Under the pieces are notes generated by a model. It saw only the letters and a list, made by a program, of their open reading frames with translations, did no database searches and was not told where the DNA came from. A stretch of DNA of 64,000 nucleotides from Gammaproteobacteria bacterium (lineage in GTDB: Bacteria; Pseudomonadota; Gammaproteobacteria; Eutrophobiales; Eutrophobiaceae): the NCBI GenBank assembly GCA_012103475.1, contig WLWS01000003.1:310001-374000 (forward strand), read 5' to 3'. Made by a program: the position numbers and the translations under genes. Position 1 is the stretch's first letter. Each line of letters opens with the position of its first letter. Below, in pieces: positions 52,203-61,525 of this stretch.

Positions 52203-52622
52203 ATGCAGGTAGATGAAACAATTGAAACGGACGAAAAGGCCATCCGGCTGATACTCGAGCGTGTCAGAGCCAGTGTACATGCTCTGGACTATGAAGGCGT
52301 GCGAGATTTAATTCCTGATGACGGACTCTACTTTGGATCCGTTGCCGCTATTGCCAGTGGTTACGATGAACTCTATGAAAAGCAGTTTACCAAAGTCTGG
52401 CCAAATATCAGTGAGTTTGAAATTCCTGAGGAATCAATAAACGTTCGCGTGTCCCGACCTCTGGCTGCAGCGACCTGTCTGTTTGAATCTGCCGGTAAAG
52501 GCCCGGATGGATATATCATGGAACGCAAGGGGCGCATGACTTTTGTTTTTGAACTGCGTGACGACAAATGGATCATGGTACATAGTCATGACTCCCTCTA
52601 TCCGGTGCCTCCAGGATCATGA
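52203..52622 (+). CDS. SnoaL/NTF2-like protein
   Basis: This 139-residue NTF2-fold protein starts IRLILERVRASVHALDYEGVR, has FGSVAAIASGYDEL, and ends with the strand RMTFVFELRDDKWIMVHSHDS, typical of AtzH-like or ketosteroid-isomerase-like proteins. The cone-shaped fold binds small molecules. Its stop overlaps the start of the dehydrogenase gene (ATGA), so the two are coupled. The substrate and reaction are unknown. Confidence 0.8.
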   Translation: MQVDETIETDEKAIRLILERVRASVHALDYEGVRDLIPDDGLYFGSVAAIASGYDELYEKQFTKVWPNISEFEIPEESINVRVSRPLAAATCLFESAGKGPDGYIMERKGRMTFVFELRDDKWIMVHSHDSLYPVPPGS

Positions 52623-53362
52623 CTCAGATGAGGCGTGTTGGAGTAATTGGTTGCGGACGGATTGGCGCTCCACTGATCGACGCACTGCAGAAAGGTGAGG
52701 CAGGTCAGAATGAGCTTGTCGCTATTCTAAGCAGAAAGCCGCGTGGTTTTGGAAATCTGCAGAGCTTGACTGACGTCAGTTCATTTCTTGCAGAGAGTTT
52801 TGATCTGATTATCGATACGGCTACGCCGGAGAATTTCGCGGCGATTGGTGTGCAGGCTCTGACTGTGGCGGATGTCTGGACCGTCAATGCCACTGCGCTT
52901 GCGGATGAGAATCTGTTTAAGGCACTTGAAGCTTGCGGACGTGCAAATAGTCATCGTTTGAGGATTGTGCATGGTGCGATTGCCGGGCTTGACGGAGTTT
53001 CCACTCTTGCGGTTGACCCGGAGGCTCATATTGAACTCAGAGTGGATGTCGCGCCCTCAGCAGAAGGGCGAAAGACATTATTTAAAGGCAGTGTTCGAGG
53101 TGCGGCGCCGCTATTTCCTGACAGTGTCAATGTTGCTCTTGCTACAGGTCTTTGTGGAACCGGTCTGGACAATACTCAGATTGAGGTAGTACAACCGGCT
53201 GAAGGTGAAATGCGAACCCTGAGCCTGAAAGGCGAAAGTCGTTATGGGCAGCTTGAGCTTAGCGCAATGCCTGCGGTTCGTCCTGATTTGGCTATCCACA
53301 GTGTGACAGCATCCATCATTGCTGCGCTTCGTCGTGATGAAGAGGTAATCTGGGTCAGTTAA
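52619..53362 (+). CDS. Aspartate-dehydrogenase-like oxidoreductase
   Basis: This 247-residue protein has an N-terminal Rossmann motif GVIGCGRIGAPLIDAL and the second-domain pattern of L-aspartate dehydrogenases: IVHGAIAGLDGVSTLA, SVNVALATGLCGTGLDNTQ and late SLKGESRYGQLEL. Family enzymes (NadX type) oxidise aspartate with NAD(P); some members act on other amino acids. It is coupled to the SnoaL gene, and no nadA lies nearby, which argues against a role in NAD synthesis here. The catalytic His of the family could be H in IVHGA. Confidence 0.82.
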   Translation: MTQMRRVGVIGCGRIGAPLIDALQKGEAGQNELVAILSRKPRGFGNLQSLTDVSSFLAESFDLIIDTATPENFAAIGVQALTVADVWTVNATALADENLFKALEACGRANSHRLRIVHGAIAGLDGVSTLAVDPEAHIELRVDVAPSAEGRKTLFKGSVRGAAPLFPDSVNVALATGLCGTGLDNTQIEVVQPAEGEMRTLSLKGESRYGQLELSAMPAVRPDLAIHSVTASIIAALRRDEEVIWVS

Positions 53363-53504
53363 ACCGAACATAAGCGGTCCGACTTAACTGCTAATTTCGG
53401 TTGTTCATCGCATTTTCTCTTCTGTTTAACGCAGACAGCATACTTTAGCTCTCAGTACTCTTCATACTGTCTGCTATCACTCAACTGGCAGAGGAGAGAA
53501 TCCC

Positions 53505-54950
53505 ATGAAAGTTAATATTTTGTTGTTGCCGCTGATTCTACTCGGCAGTCCGACTCTACACGCGGGCAATCTCACCGAAGACAACGTCAACAAGGCGATG
53601 GCTGTTATTGAAGAGGTAGTTGCTGCTTATGGCGGAGAAAAAAGACTGTCCACCATGAATACGATCACCATCAGGAATGAAACTATTAACATTGCTACAG
53701 GCCAGAGTCTGAAGCCCGAACCTCCCTGGGATAAGAACCCATCCTCTGGTATCAGCGCAGTGGATTTCAAAAATAAAATATTTGTAACAAGAAGTCAGGG
53801 CCTGGCGGTTGGTTTTGAGTTCAATAATGGCACTATTATTAACGGTGAGCAGAGTTTTCAACTCGACTATCGCGCCGGTACTGTCGCTAAAATAGCAAAA
53901 CCAGATTTTGATACCAGTTCCGGACCATTTATGCGGGTAACTCCGGCCTTATTGATTCGTACCCTGAAAGAGCGAAGCCAGAATGCCTATTATCTCGGCG
54001 AGACTACAATAGACGGTCAGATGTACGATGTTATCGGTTTCTCGATGGCTGTTGGTCCGGCGATCAGTTTGTATTTCGAAAGGGAAAGCCGGCTGTTACG
54101 ACGAAGTGAACGAGTCCTGGCAAACTTCGGTCTGGTTGAATATCACTTTAATGATTACGAGGATATCGACCATATTCCTTTTAATCGAAATTTTGCACTT
54201 TATTTGAATGGGGATCTCAATATTGAGCGGCACAATCTCAGCACAAATGTGAATACCGATATTGAAGCACTGACTCAGGTTGAAGAAAATCTGACCGAAC
54301 TTGCGGCGATTGTGCCTGATGAACTGAGTCGTCAGGAAATTGCTGAAGGTGTCTATCTGATCGGTGGCAGTGGCACCTACGCTATGTTTGTTGAAATGGA
54401 GGATTATATTGTTGCCGTGGGCGGTGCTGCCGGCATAGCAGAACGCATAGCCTTATTGCGTGAGATTCTACCGGCAAAGCCCGTGGAGTACGGCGTTATT
54501 ACCCATCATCATTTTGACCATATTCTGGGTGTTACGGCCTATGAAGAAGAAGGCGCAACGGTAATTGCCTCCAGAGCACATCGGAAAATCATAGAAGACA
54601 AAGCAAAAAATGCGGAGAACCTGAAATTAAAATTGGTCAGGAAGAAGCATGTGCTAAAGGACAGCAGCCGCCGGCTGCAAATAATTGACATCGGTCCCAC
54701 TGCTCACACTGAACATCTACTTGTTGCTTATTTGCCGGAAGAGGGAATAGTGTTCGAGGCCGATCATTTCAGCATGCCGCAAGTCGGGCCTGTACCACCG
54801 GCGGTCCCTTCGACTAAGACCTTTGCCAAAGCGCTTAAAAAACACAGAATAGAAGCGACAACATTCTTGTCTGCACATAGCCCGAGAGTGGGGGCCAGGC
54901 AAGACCTGGAGGAAGCGCTTGATAAGAAGTTGTGGACTGAAGACCGTTAA
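53505..54950 (+). CDS. Secreted MBL-fold hydrolase, two-domain
   Basis: This 481-residue protein has a signal peptide (~1-20, ending LHA). Residues ~21-270 form a beta-rich domain seen in some outer-membrane-associated hydrolases (AAYGGEKRLSTMNTI, YYLGETTIDGQMYDVIGFSM). The metallo-beta-lactamase domain follows with HHHFDHILG (~336-344), AHTEHLLVAYLPEEGIVFEADHF and a final TFLSAHSPRVG. It is periplasmic. Its activity is unknown. It is probably monocistronic, with 142 bases of free sequence upstream. Confidence 0.85.
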   Translation: MKVNILLLPLILLGSPTLHAGNLTEDNVNKAMAVIEEVVAAYGGEKRLSTMNTITIRNETINIATGQSLKPEPPWDKNPSSGISAVDFKNKIFVTRSQGLAVGFEFNNGTIINGEQSFQLDYRAGTVAKIAKPDFDTSSGPFMRVTPALLIRTLKERSQNAYYLGETTIDGQMYDVIGFSMAVGPAISLYFERESRLLRRSERVLANFGLVEYHFNDYEDIDHIPFNRNFALYLNGDLNIERHNLSTNVNTDIEALTQVEENLTELAAIVPDELSRQEIAEGVYLIGGSGTYAMFVEMEDYIVAVGGAAGIAERIALLREILPAKPVEYGVITHHHFDHILGVTAYEEEGATVIASRAHRKIIEDKAKNAENLKLKLVRKKHVLKDSSRRLQIIDIGPTAHTEHLLVAYLPEEGIVFEADHFSMPQVGPVPPAVPSTKTFAKALKKHRIEATTFLSAHSPRVGARQDLEEALDKKLWTEDR

Positions 54951-55078
54951 AACGGAACTGGTTCCGGTTTTGACAAGGCTGTAGTGTTTGTCCTTTATGT
55001 TTGCGAATTGTTTGCACAATCTCTGCTTATCTTCTAGCACAGTAGCTCACGAAAACTGATAACCAGAGGAATCTAAAC

Positions 55079-55399
55079 ATGAAGAAATTATTACTGACAA
55101 TAGCCTCCCTTGCTGTTTTGCATTCTTACGCGGTGACTGGACAGGAAGTAGAAATACAGAACCCGCCACCTGCACCGAATCGTGAAGCCGCACGTGAGCG
55201 TTTTGCTAATCTAAGTCCGGAAGAGCGAGAGCAACGACGTGCGGAACGCCAGACACGTAACGCCAATCTAAGCGATGAGGAACGTGCTCAACGAAGAGCT
55301 GATCGAGAGGCGCGACGAGCCAATATGAGTGATGAAGAGCGTAGTGCTGCTCGTGAGCGTAGACAGGCAAGACGAGCGCAAAGACAGGGTGGTGAGTAA
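55079..55399 (+). CDS. Secreted charged-repeat protein
   Basis: This 106-residue protein has a signal peptide (~1-21, ending VTG). The mature part is three near-copies of an ~19-residue unit starting ANLSDEERAQRRADREARR, rich in Glu and Arg and almost surely one long helix. A convincing terminator follows 13 bases after the stop. The function is unknown. Similar Glu/Arg-rich secreted proteins are frequent and could be envelope spacers or metal-binding chaperone-like proteins; this is inference. Confidence 0.65.
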   Translation: MKKLLLTIASLAVLHSYAVTGQEVEIQNPPPAPNREAARERFANLSPEEREQRRAERQTRNANLSDEERAQRRADREARRANMSDEERSAARERRQARRAQRQGGE

Positions 55400-55412
55400 G
55401 CTCTATTTAAAA

Positions 55413-55436
55413 GCCCGCTCGTTGTTTCGAGCGGGC
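55413..55436. terminator. Bidirectional intrinsic terminator
   Basis: GCCCGCTCG (55413-55421) and CGAGCGGGC (55428-55436) form a perfect nine-pair stem with a six-base loop between convergent genes. The minus strand has TTTTAAA after the stem, serving the TrpB-like gene; the plus strand side has a weaker tail. Confidence 0.8.
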
Positions 55437-55459
55437 AGTAAATAATAGAAACCTGATTT

Positions 55460-56827
55460 TTACATGCCTACTGCACTGGGCAAGCCGGATAATGCCATTG
55501 CCAGTTCAGACTCATCATATTCCTGATCGTAGAGTTTGCCGGCGAAGTAATCCGTGTAGGCTTGCATATCGTAGTTGCCATGACCACTGAGATTAAACAG
55601 TATGGTTTCGCTTTTCCCCTCTGCTTTACAACGAAGTGCCTCATCAAGCGCTGCGCGAACCGCGTGATTGGCTTCCGGGGCCGGGACAATACCTTCGGCT
55701 TTGGCAAACTGGATACCGGCTTCGAAACAGGCAAGTTGCGGGTAGGCTCGGGGAGCGACATGACCAAGTTCGGTAACCTGGCTGACCAGAGGAGACATGC
55801 CGTGATAACGTAAACCACCGGCATGAAATCCGGGGGGTATAAAACTCGAACCCAGAGTATGCATTTTCACCAGCGGTGTCAGACTGGCGACATCACCATA
55901 ATCATAAGCATAGCGGCCTTTAGTCAAGGTGGGGCAGTTTGCAGGTTCAACTGCAATAACTTTAACATCTCTGCCACCACGCAGTTTTTCACCGATAAAT
56001 GGAAAAGTAATGCCGGCAAAATTGCTGCCACCTCCAGTGCATCCGATAACAATGTCAGGGTAGTCATCCGCCATTTCCATTTGTTGCATGGCCTCGATTC
56101 CGATAACGGTCTGATGCAGCATGACGTGATTTAAAACACTACCGAGAGCGTACTTTGTATCATCACGTTGAACGGCTCTTTCGACAGCCTCACTGATCGC
56201 AATTCCAAGGCTGCCGGTATTGTCCGGGTTGTCTTTCAGAATTGCTTTGCCTGATTCTGTCATATCACTGGGACTGGCGATGCAATTGGCGTCAAAACTT
56301 TGCATGAATGCGCGTCGATAGGGTTTTTGTTGATAACTGACTTTGACCATGAAAACTTCTATCTCGATGCCAAAAAAAGAGCCGGCAAAAGCCAGAGAAG
56401 AACCCCATTGACCGGCACCGGTTTCAGTTGTTATACGTTTCACGCCTTCTTCGGCAGAATAGAAAGCCTGTGCCACCGCAGTATTGGGTTTGTGACTACC
56501 GGAAGGACTGACGCCTTCGTACTTATAGTAAATCTTTGCCGGAGTATCGAGCATTTTTTCGAGACGACGGGCACGATAGAGTGGGGCTGGCCGCCACTGA
56601 CGCAAAATATCGCGAACCGGCTCGGGAATATCTATATAGCGTTCCGTCGAGACCTCCTGTTCAATCACGGCCATTGGAAACAGCGGTGATAAGTCTCCCG
56701 GTGTTACTGGTTGTATTGTTCCAGGATGCAATACTGCAGGTGGTTTTTGCGGCAGATCCGCAACGATGTTGTACCAGGCTCTTGGAAGATGTTCTTCATC
56801 AAGAGTATATTTAATGGTATCGCTCAT
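55460..56827 (-). CDS. TrpB-like PLP enzyme (TrpB2 type)
   Basis: This 455-residue fold II PLP enzyme of the TrpB2 group has the Schiff-base Lys in [14 protein letters not shown], the phosphate loop [12 protein letters not shown] and [13 protein letters not shown]. Such enzymes make tryptophan from indole and serine without a TrpA partner. I start it at ATG 56827 (GGAGG seven bases upstream); the longer frame begins inside the attenuator and is wrong. A tryptophan attenuator precedes it, so the cell treats it as a tryptophan-biosynthesis gene or as one for rescuing indole. The terminator at 55413-55436 ends it. Confidence 0.93.
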   Translation of the reverse strand: MSDTIKYTLDEEHLPRAWYNIVADLPQKPPAVLHPGTIQPVTPGDLSPLFPMAVIEQEVSTERYIDIPEPVRDILRQWRPAPLYRARRLEKMLDTPAKIYYKYEGVSPSGSHKPNTAVAQAFYSAEEGVKRITTETGAGQWGSSLAFAGSFFGIEIEVFMVKVSYQQKPYRRAFMQSFDANCIASPSDMTESGKAILKDNPDNTGSLGIAISEAVERAVQRDDTKYALGSVLNHVMLHQTVIGIEAMQQMEMADDYPDIVIGCTGGGSNFAGITFPFIGEKLRGGRDVKVIAVEPANCPTLTKGRYAYDYGDVASLTPLVKMHTLGSSFIPPGFHAGGLRYHGMSPLVSQVTELGHVAPRAYPQLACFEAGIQFAKAEGIVPAPEANHAVRAALDEALRCKAEGKSETILFNLSGHGNYDMQAYTDYFAGKLYDQEYDESELAMALSGLPSAVGM

Positions 56828-56875
56828 TTTACTTCCTCCATACAAAACAAAAATTGGTGTGAGCGATTTTGAGAT

Positions 56876-56943
56876 AAAAAAAGCCCACATTCAGTGGGCT
56901 TTTTCAGTAATTCTTTAGCTTACAGCTATACGAAAGCGCCCAC
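56876..56943 (-). promoter_or_regulatory. Tryptophan transcription attenuator
   Basis: Between the leader peptide and the TrpB-like gene the minus strand has GCCCAC-TGAAT-GTGGGC followed by seven T: an intrinsic terminator (56876-56905; arms 56894-56899 and 56883-56888). A second GTGGGC (56938-56943) sits at the end of the Trp-rich leader and can pair with the same GCCCAC, giving the antiterminator. An upstream hairpin (56941-56961) completes the classic 1:2, 2:3, 3:4 arrangement. Confidence 0.88.
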
Positions 56944-57000
56944 AGGTGAGAACCACCAGTGCCAACGCCATGCTCCGTTTCTTGTAAGATTAAATAACAT
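56926..57000 (-). CDS. trpL: Tryptophan leader peptide
   Basis: This 24-residue ORF reads MLFNLTRNGAWRWHWWFSP and ends VGAFV, with four Trp codons in a stretch of six. Its second half overlaps the pairing segments of the attenuator, so a ribosome stalled at Trp codons would leave segment 2 free to form the antiterminator. The ATG has no clear ribosome-binding site, and the predicted promoter puts transcription start within a few bases of it, so it may be translated from a leaderless transcript. Confidence 0.88.
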   Translation of the reverse strand: MLFNLTRNGAWRWHWWFSPVGAFV

Positions 57001-57007
57001 GGCGGGC

Positions 57008-57036
57008 AAGATAGAGGAGTTTTTTATAAGTGTCAA
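57008..57036 (-). promoter_or_regulatory. Sigma-70 promoter of the trpL-TrpB-like unit
   Basis: On the minus strand a perfect -35 TTGACA (57036-57031) and a -10 TATCTT (57013-57008) are spaced by 17 bases. It lies in the short gap between the symporter stop and the leader ATG. No clear TrpR-type operator is seen. Confidence 0.6.
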
Positions 57037-57055
57037 GCATACGGCAGAACTGAAA

Positions 57056-58828
57056 TTAATTTGTTCGATTCGCTGACTGTTTCGCGGGTGAATATTCGCG
57101 TTTTAGCCAGTATCGTGTGAGCAGGCCACTTGCTGTCAAACCACCTGCGTATACCAGAACCATCAGAAACTCCCCTCTGGCGAGGAACTTCCAGCTAAAA
57201 TTGTTGCTATCAATACCTGCCTGTTCCTGTAATGCCTCGTGATAAGGAATTACGTAGAAATAGCTTGCTGCGAATAATAAGACGACACCGCAGCTGATAA
57301 TCGAGGCAACAATAAATTGTGAATCCTGAAGTTTTTTGGTATCAATTTCATTGACCGGAGTAAGGTGAAGATCAGCCCGGTACTGTTTTTCCTTCTCAGA
57401 GACCGTCCCCATTTTCGAGATGACTAAAATAGTCAGCGTGCTTAAGAGCAGGCCTATAATAAAGGGATCAAAATAAACAGGAAAATCGACCAGTTCGTAA
57501 ACCGCCAGTAGTTTCGCCACAATATTACCGAAAAAACCGGAGATGATTCCCCAGAAGGCGGCGTCAGCGGTAATATTTTTGCTCCAGACACTCATTAAGG
57601 CAACCGGCCCCCACGAGGACGCAAACAGAGTGCCGGCAAAGTAGGTAATAAGAAAGATTGCCGGAGGTTGATAAAAAGCGATGAGTAAAATTACCAGGCC
57701 AATCAGTAAAATGGTGAAACGGGTAATACCTAATTCTGTACGCTCGTTGAGTTGCTTATGGACGAGAATGTCGTGGCTTGCACTGAAACCGATCAGAGAC
57801 AGGAAAGTGGAAGCGGATGACAGAGCAGCTGCTGTAATTCCAGCCATCAGAAGAACACCTGGCAGGCTTGGCATTAAATTGAGCGCTGCCCAGATCATAA
57901 CCCGCTCTATGGGTTCGATATTCGGGTTGGAGAGATTAATGGCAGCTGCACCGGCAATCAGTGCCAGATATAAAACAAGCACAGCAGCACTGGCGAAACA
58001 GGCTGAACGAATAACAGTATGCTCATCTTTGGCCATCAGATAGCGACTTGATTGCCATGGACTTACCGCGACAACGAAGCCCCACGATACTCCCAGTATG
58101 ACTCCCCAGCTTACCGCATCAAATCTGGTATGCCAGCGCGCATCAGGACCAACCACGCCATGCCAGGATATTATTCCCGGTTTTGGCTGATAGACAGCTA
58201 GTGACTTTATTGTGGCAAACCAGCCACCGGAACTATCAATAATAAAAAACAGGGCAACGAATGCAATGATGGTAAATAGCAGAAACATAATTGTGTCTGT
58301 AATCACTACTCCCCGTGAACCTGAGTACAGGGTAAAAAGGGTATATCCGAGCCAGACAATAACAAGAGTAAGACCGTAAGGTATTTCCATCACTTCAGAA
58401 ATAATAAGCGAGGCACCCTGAGTGACCGCGAGCAGGTAGGCGGAAATCCCGACAATAATTGTGAGTCCGGCGGCGAGTTGCACGCGGTGACTATCAAAGC
58501 GTCTGCCGAAGAATTCGGCGACGGTGAGGACGTTGCTGCGTCGTAAATAGCGACCGAAAAAAAGCGCACCGAGAATATAGCCAAGACAATTGACTGCGGT
58601 CATGATGAAAAGCAGAGGACCATGACCACTATAAGTAAAGCCGGTTTCACCAAGAAAAGAGTTGGTGCTGAGAAAACTGGCAACCAGTGTGCCAACAATT
58701 AACAGTGTTGGTGCGCTTCGTCCGGCCACAAAAAAGTCATCGATGTGTTTTACTTTACGACCGGCATAGCCACCGATAATCAGATAGAGAACTATACTGC
58801 TGATAATGCCAATGGCATAAATATTCAT
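57056..58828 (-). CDS. Sodium:solute symporter family protein
   Basis: This 590-residue protein has about 14 transmembrane helices and the SSS pattern: YAGRKVKHIDDFFVAGRS near the N-terminus, FLSTNSFLGETGF and the core SPWQSSRYLMAKDEH. Members take up amino acids, sugars or organic acids with Na+. It follows the dehydrogenase gene after 117 bases on the same strand, so it may import the amino acid handled by the decarboxylase/dehydrogenase pair. A tryptophan or other aromatic substrate is possible but not shown. Confidence 0.9.
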   Translation of the reverse strand: MNIYAIGIISSIVLYLIIGGYAGRKVKHIDDFFVAGRSAPTLLIVGTLVASFLSTNSFLGETGFTYSGHGPLLFIMTAVNCLGYILGALFFGRYLRRSNVLTVAEFFGRRFDSHRVQLAAGLTIIVGISAYLLAVTQGASLIISEVMEIPYGLTLVIVWLGYTLFTLYSGSRGVVITDTIMFLLFTIIAFVALFFIIDSSGGWFATIKSLAVYQPKPGIISWHGVVGPDARWHTRFDAVSWGVILGVSWGFVVAVSPWQSSRYLMAKDEHTVIRSACFASAAVLVLYLALIAGAAAINLSNPNIEPIERVMIWAALNLMPSLPGVLLMAGITAAALSSASTFLSLIGFSASHDILVHKQLNERTELGITRFTILLIGLVILLIAFYQPPAIFLITYFAGTLFASSWGPVALMSVWSKNITADAAFWGIISGFFGNIVAKLLAVYELVDFPVYFDPFIIGLLLSTLTILVISKMGTVSEKEKQYRADLHLTPVNEIDTKKLQDSQFIVASIISCGVVLLFAASYFYVIPYHEALQEQAGIDSNNFSWKFLARGEFLMVLVYAGGLTASGLLTRYWLKREYSPAKQSANRTN

Positions 58829-58945
58829 TCTAGATGATTGCTCAAACTCTGTTAGCTATAAACGGGTTTTGATTATAGTTAATCTGAGTAGATCTTTATA
58901 GTTGGCTGATCATCCCAGGCAGGATCTAATGCTGGTGGAAGCAAT

Positions 58946-59986
58946 TCAGTTTCTCGGGTCTAAAGAATTGAGGATCGAATGAGAGTAAAGTTGATTCTCA
59001 AAAAACGTTTTCAGTTTTGGTTGTTGACGTAGCAATTCAAATACCAGCGTCGCTTGATCTTTCGCTACGCCATTTCCAATTAGTAAGCGCACGTCATTAT
59101 CGGTTGCATCGGTTCCAAGAGCTGCCTTGTCGAAACGAGTAGCCATGGAATAAAAGAAAACTGTGCCGCCATGCCGTGCGGATAGAATACTGGCAGCTTC
59201 TGTATCGGGAACATTGACGCAATTCAGTACTAGATCGAAGCCTTTACCATCGGTGACTTTTCTGATTTCTCGCAAAACTAGTTCCGGAATTCTGGCATTG
59301 GCTTTAATGCAAATATCGGCAAAATCACATTCTTCTATCTGTTCAAGAGCTTCATCAGCGGGGTCCAGCGCGACCAGTTTTACATCAGGTGCGCTGGCAC
59401 GTACCGCGGCCATTGCCGCCATACCCGATTTACCTGCGCCAATAACCAGTATGTTTTTCGCCTCGGCGACGCTGCGATAGACTTGCGGCACGATGCTGGA
59501 TACATCGATTGCGGCAAGCGCAAGATTCAACTCGAAATCATCCGGTAGTGCTGAATAGCCCATGCCATCAAAGAGTACTGCGCTTCCATCGACAAGCAGT
59601 TGATCACCTCTGATGTCAGTAATTTCATTCAGATACAGAGGCAGGGTAGAGGTCGATACCACAGGAATAATTGTGTCGCCCCTTTTTAAGTCAAATTCAG
59701 GCGATATCCCTTCGCCAATATCTTCTATATCACCAACCAGTACCCCGCCTGAATTGCTTACCGGGTTGTGTAATTTGCCCCTCTGACTAACTATATTCAT
59801 GACTTGCTCCGCAATATCCATATTGCGAGATCGCAGCTGGGACATGCCGGTTGAATCGAGATTAATCAATTTCACACGAATCAGGATTTCAGATGGGTGT
59901 AATATCTGCGGCGTGTTATCAATCTGTAACGCTGCCTGCGGAATAACGCCGCTAGGCTGAATAACGCGATGGAAACCGTAGTTCAT
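58946..59986 (-). CDS. KDD-like dehydrogenase (3,5-diaminohexanoate dehydrogenase type)
   Basis: This 346-residue protein has the KDD pattern of an N-terminal GroES-like part (FHRVIQPSGVIPQAALQIDN, NPVSNSGGVLVGDIEDIG) and a Rossmann domain with NILVIGAGKSGMAAMAAVR. KDD oxidises L-erythro-3,5-diaminohexanoate in lysine fermentation. The other lysine-fermentation genes (kamA, kamDE, kce, kal) are absent here, and the partner is a PLP decarboxylase, so a different beta-amino substrate is likely. The start overlaps the decarboxylase stop by four bases (ATGA). Confidence 0.75.
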   Translation of the reverse strand: MNYGFHRVIQPSGVIPQAALQIDNTPQILHPSEILIRVKLINLDSTGMSQLRSRNMDIAEQVMNIVSQRGKLHNPVSNSGGVLVGDIEDIGEGISPEFDLKRGDTIIPVVSTSTLPLYLNEITDIRGDQLLVDGSAVLFDGMGYSALPDDFELNLALAAIDVSSIVPQVYRSVAEAKNILVIGAGKSGMAAMAAVRASAPDVKLVALDPADEALEQIEECDFADICIKANARIPELVLREIRKVTDGKGFDLVLNCVNVPDTEAASILSARHGGTVFFYSMATRFDKAALGTDATDNDVRLLIGNGVAKDQATLVFELLRQQPKLKTFFENQLYSHSILNSLDPRN

Positions 59987-61407
59987 GAGAGATGACCTGT
60001 AATGTCCGAGGCGATTCGGTCAAGCTGAGCTAAAGTGTTATCGATATCGCTGCGAGTGGTGCGTGGGTTTATAGGGCACATTCGAAGAGTCTTGACGCCT
60101 TTCAGAATAGTGGTGGCGACAAAGGCTAGATTTGTTTCACTGAGTCTGTCTGAAATTGACTGATTGAGTTCGTTCAATTCAGTGGCGCTGTAATCAGCCG
60201 GAGCGTGACGAAATGTGACAATACCGAGATTTGCACGCGTGACGATTTCCCAGTCAGTCATACCCGATATTCTATTTTCAATATATTCGGCATTGGCGAA
60301 ACCGCTGTCTATGGCCTCGCGAAAGGCCTGGGCCCCAAAAACATGCAGAGACATCCACAGTTTCAATGCACGGGTTTGACGCGTTAGCTGAACGGTATGT
60401 TGATAAAAATTGATTTCTTCATCTGCCGCATCAACATCACTGAGGTATTCCGGAGATTCGTCAAAGGTCTGACGTAGGTTTCTTTGATCTCTTACCAGCA
60501 GGCAACCTGTTTCGATGGGTTGAAACAACCACTTGTGCGGGTCGATAGTGATCGAATCTGCCAGTTCAATTCCCTTCAATTGCTGCTGGCCTTTTACAGA
60601 CAAAATAGCGCCAGCGCCGAAGGCTCCATCAACATGAAGCCACATATTGTTTGCCTGACAAATTTCAGCAATTACTGCGAGATTATCGACCGCCCCGGTG
60701 TTTGTCGTGCCCGCGGTCGCAATGACGCAGAATGGGAGTTGGCCTTCTTTTTTATCCTGTTCAATTCTTGTTCGAAGCAGGTCTGTGTCCATTCTGAAAC
60801 TGTTGTTTGTTGAAATACGAGTCATTTGATGACTGGCGAAGCCTAGTACACGTAAGCCACGTGAAATTGACATATGAGCCTGGTCAGCGTAATAAACTTG
60901 CGAGCTTGAGTCCGCCTGGCCGAGTTTGATATGACGGGCAACGGCTATCGCCGTGAGATTGGCCATGGAGCCGCCGCTAAGGAAGGTTCCTCCCGATTCT
61001 GGTGGCAAGGCGCAAAGATCACACAACCATCTGATACAGATACGTTCTATTTCTGCAGGCCCTGAAGCTTCCAGCCAGTTACTGGCACAGACATTGAATC
61101 CGGCCGCCAGGGCATCAGCCATTGCACCGACAAAATTCGAGGGTCCGGGTATAAAGGCGAAAAAACGCGGATGATCACCGTGGGATATATTTTTCAGTAT
61201 CTGGTCGCGTACCAGAGAAAGAACCGAGTCTACATCGCCAGGCTGTTCAGGTAAGGCCTGATCAAACTGTGCTCGCAAGCTTTCCGGCGAGCCGATGTTC
61301 AGAACCGGCTTGTCTGGCAGGCTATCAAAATGATCAATGATTATATCAATCACCTGATAACCAAGTTGCCGCATTTCAGCACTACTCAGACTGAGTTCTT
61401 TATTCAT
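59983..61407 (-). CDS. PLP-dependent group II decarboxylase (AADC-like)
   Basis: This 474-residue group II decarboxylase (aromatic-amino-acid type) has FFAFIPGPSNFVGAMADALA, GGTFLSGGSMANLTAIAVAR for PLP phosphate binding, CVIATAGTTNTGAVDNL, WLHVDGAFGAGAIL and the Schiff-base Lys in TIDPHKWLFQP. Such enzymes decarboxylate tryptophan, tyrosine, glutamate or related amino acids; the specificity is not evident. It heads the leftward unit with the KDD-like and SSS genes, and a divergent promoter region separates it from the kinase gene. Confidence 0.9.
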   Translation of the reverse strand: MNKELSLSSAEMRQLGYQVIDIIIDHFDSLPDKPVLNIGSPESLRAQFDQALPEQPGDVDSVLSLVRDQILKNISHGDHPRFFAFIPGPSNFVGAMADALAAGFNVCASNWLEASGPAEIERICIRWLCDLCALPPESGGTFLSGGSMANLTAIAVARHIKLGQADSSSQVYYADQAHMSISRGLRVLGFASHQMTRISTNNSFRMDTDLLRTRIEQDKKEGQLPFCVIATAGTTNTGAVDNLAVIAEICQANNMWLHVDGAFGAGAILSVKGQQQLKGIELADSITIDPHKWLFQPIETGCLLVRDQRNLRQTFDESPEYLSDVDAADEEINFYQHTVQLTRQTRALKLWMSLHVFGAQAFREAIDSGFANAEYIENRISGMTDWEIVTRANLGIVTFRHAPADYSATELNELNQSISDRLSETNLAFVATTILKGVKTLRMCPINPRTTRSDIDNTLAQLDRIASDITGHLS

Positions 61408-61525
61408 TTATGATGGACTACTTTATGGTTCCGCATAGTTTATCTCAGAAGCCATCGTATTGAACCTGATTATATTTTTATCATTTTTCGTTTTACCATC
61501 CTATTGAATAACATATGATACGAGC

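Noticed and set aside
55460..56890. Long form of the TrpB-like protein
   Set aside because: Its extra 21 codons run through the attenuator terminator; the ATG at 56827 has a GGAGG site.
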